DNA of 6,331 nt from Paracoccaceae bacterium (GTDB lineage: Bacteria; Pseudomonadota; Alphaproteobacteria; Rhodobacterales; Rhodobacteraceae), in NCBI GenBank assembly GCA_029881635.1, contig JAOUMG010000126.1, positions 1-6,331 of the forward strand, in the 5' to 3' direction. A program made the translations under genes and the position numbers. The notes beneath the pieces were generated by a model. It was not told the origin of the DNA. It saw nothing but the letters and a program-made list of their open reading frames with translations, and made no database searches. Positions 6,204 through 6,331 of this stretch are shown here, one piece after another; within the stretch, counting starts at the first letter, position 1; each line of letters starts with the position of its first letter.

Positions 6204-6331
6204 CGGTGTATTGCCAAGCGTTGGGCGGACGCTCTCAGGTCTCATACCAGGCGGGCCCCATGCTAGGACGGGAACGGTAGGCACGGACCCGACGATAGGT
6301 AAAATAAAAAGCGACCTTGCGTAACGTAAAC
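6204..6331 (-). other. Upstream region of the first sulfotransferase; start and promoter unresolved
   Basis: On the minus strand the sulfotransferase frame stays open through this stretch to the window edge, with possible starts at 6284 (GTG) and 6245 (ATG). A loose sigma-70-like pair is also visible: TTTACG at 6325-6330 and TATTTT at 6301-6306 with an 18-base spacer, four of six matches each. Either the gene starts within or beyond this stretch, or this is its leader. The sequence alone does not settle it. Confidence 0.3.

Overview
The window carries six protein-coding genes and almost no intergenic DNA. It reads as part of an exopolysaccharide (EPS) or capsule assembly and secretion locus from a Gram-negative bacterium. 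The combination of an OpgC-type acyltransferase, an ExoQ/Wzy-like polymerase, an ExoK/ExsH-like family 16 glycosidase with a degenerate RTX tail, and GC content in the mid-50s by eye points to an alphaproteobacterium, possibly marine or plant-associated. That placement is inference; no rRNA or other taxonomic marker is present.

Layout. Positions 1-341 (+) hold the C-terminal end of a Wzx-like polysaccharide flippase. Five genes on the minus strand fill the rest, listed in transcription order: a heparan-sulfate-type sulfotransferase (about 5262-6203, start unresolved), a secreted GH16 glycosidase (3859-5274), a Wzy/O-antigen-ligase-family polymerase (2552-3862), an OpgC-like membrane acyltransferase (1327-2544) and a second sulfotransferase of a different subfamily (347-1330). 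These five are packed as one apparent operon. Junctions are a 13-bp overlap, a 4-bp GTGA overlap, a 7-nt gap with the Shine-Dalgarno over the upstream stop, and a 4-bp ATGA overlap. The flippase and the last sulfotransferase converge with only 5 nt between stop codons.

How the genes may work together. The flippase would export lipid-linked repeat units and the Wzy-like protein would polymerise them in the periplasm. The OpgC-like protein could add an acyl (succinyl- or acetyl-like) group, the two PAPS-dependent sulfotransferases could add sulfate in the cytoplasm, and the GH16 enzyme could trim or release the polymer outside the cell. The simplest reading is a locus for a sulfated, acylated exopolysaccharide. 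Sulfation of this polymer is inferred from context and is not shown by the sequence.

Non-coding signals are few: good ribosome binding sites that decide three or four starts, a perfect 20-bp palindrome inside the first sulfotransferase, and a nested inverted repeat at the convergent gene ends. No tRNA, rRNA, CRISPR array, insertion sequence or convincing intrinsic terminator was seen.
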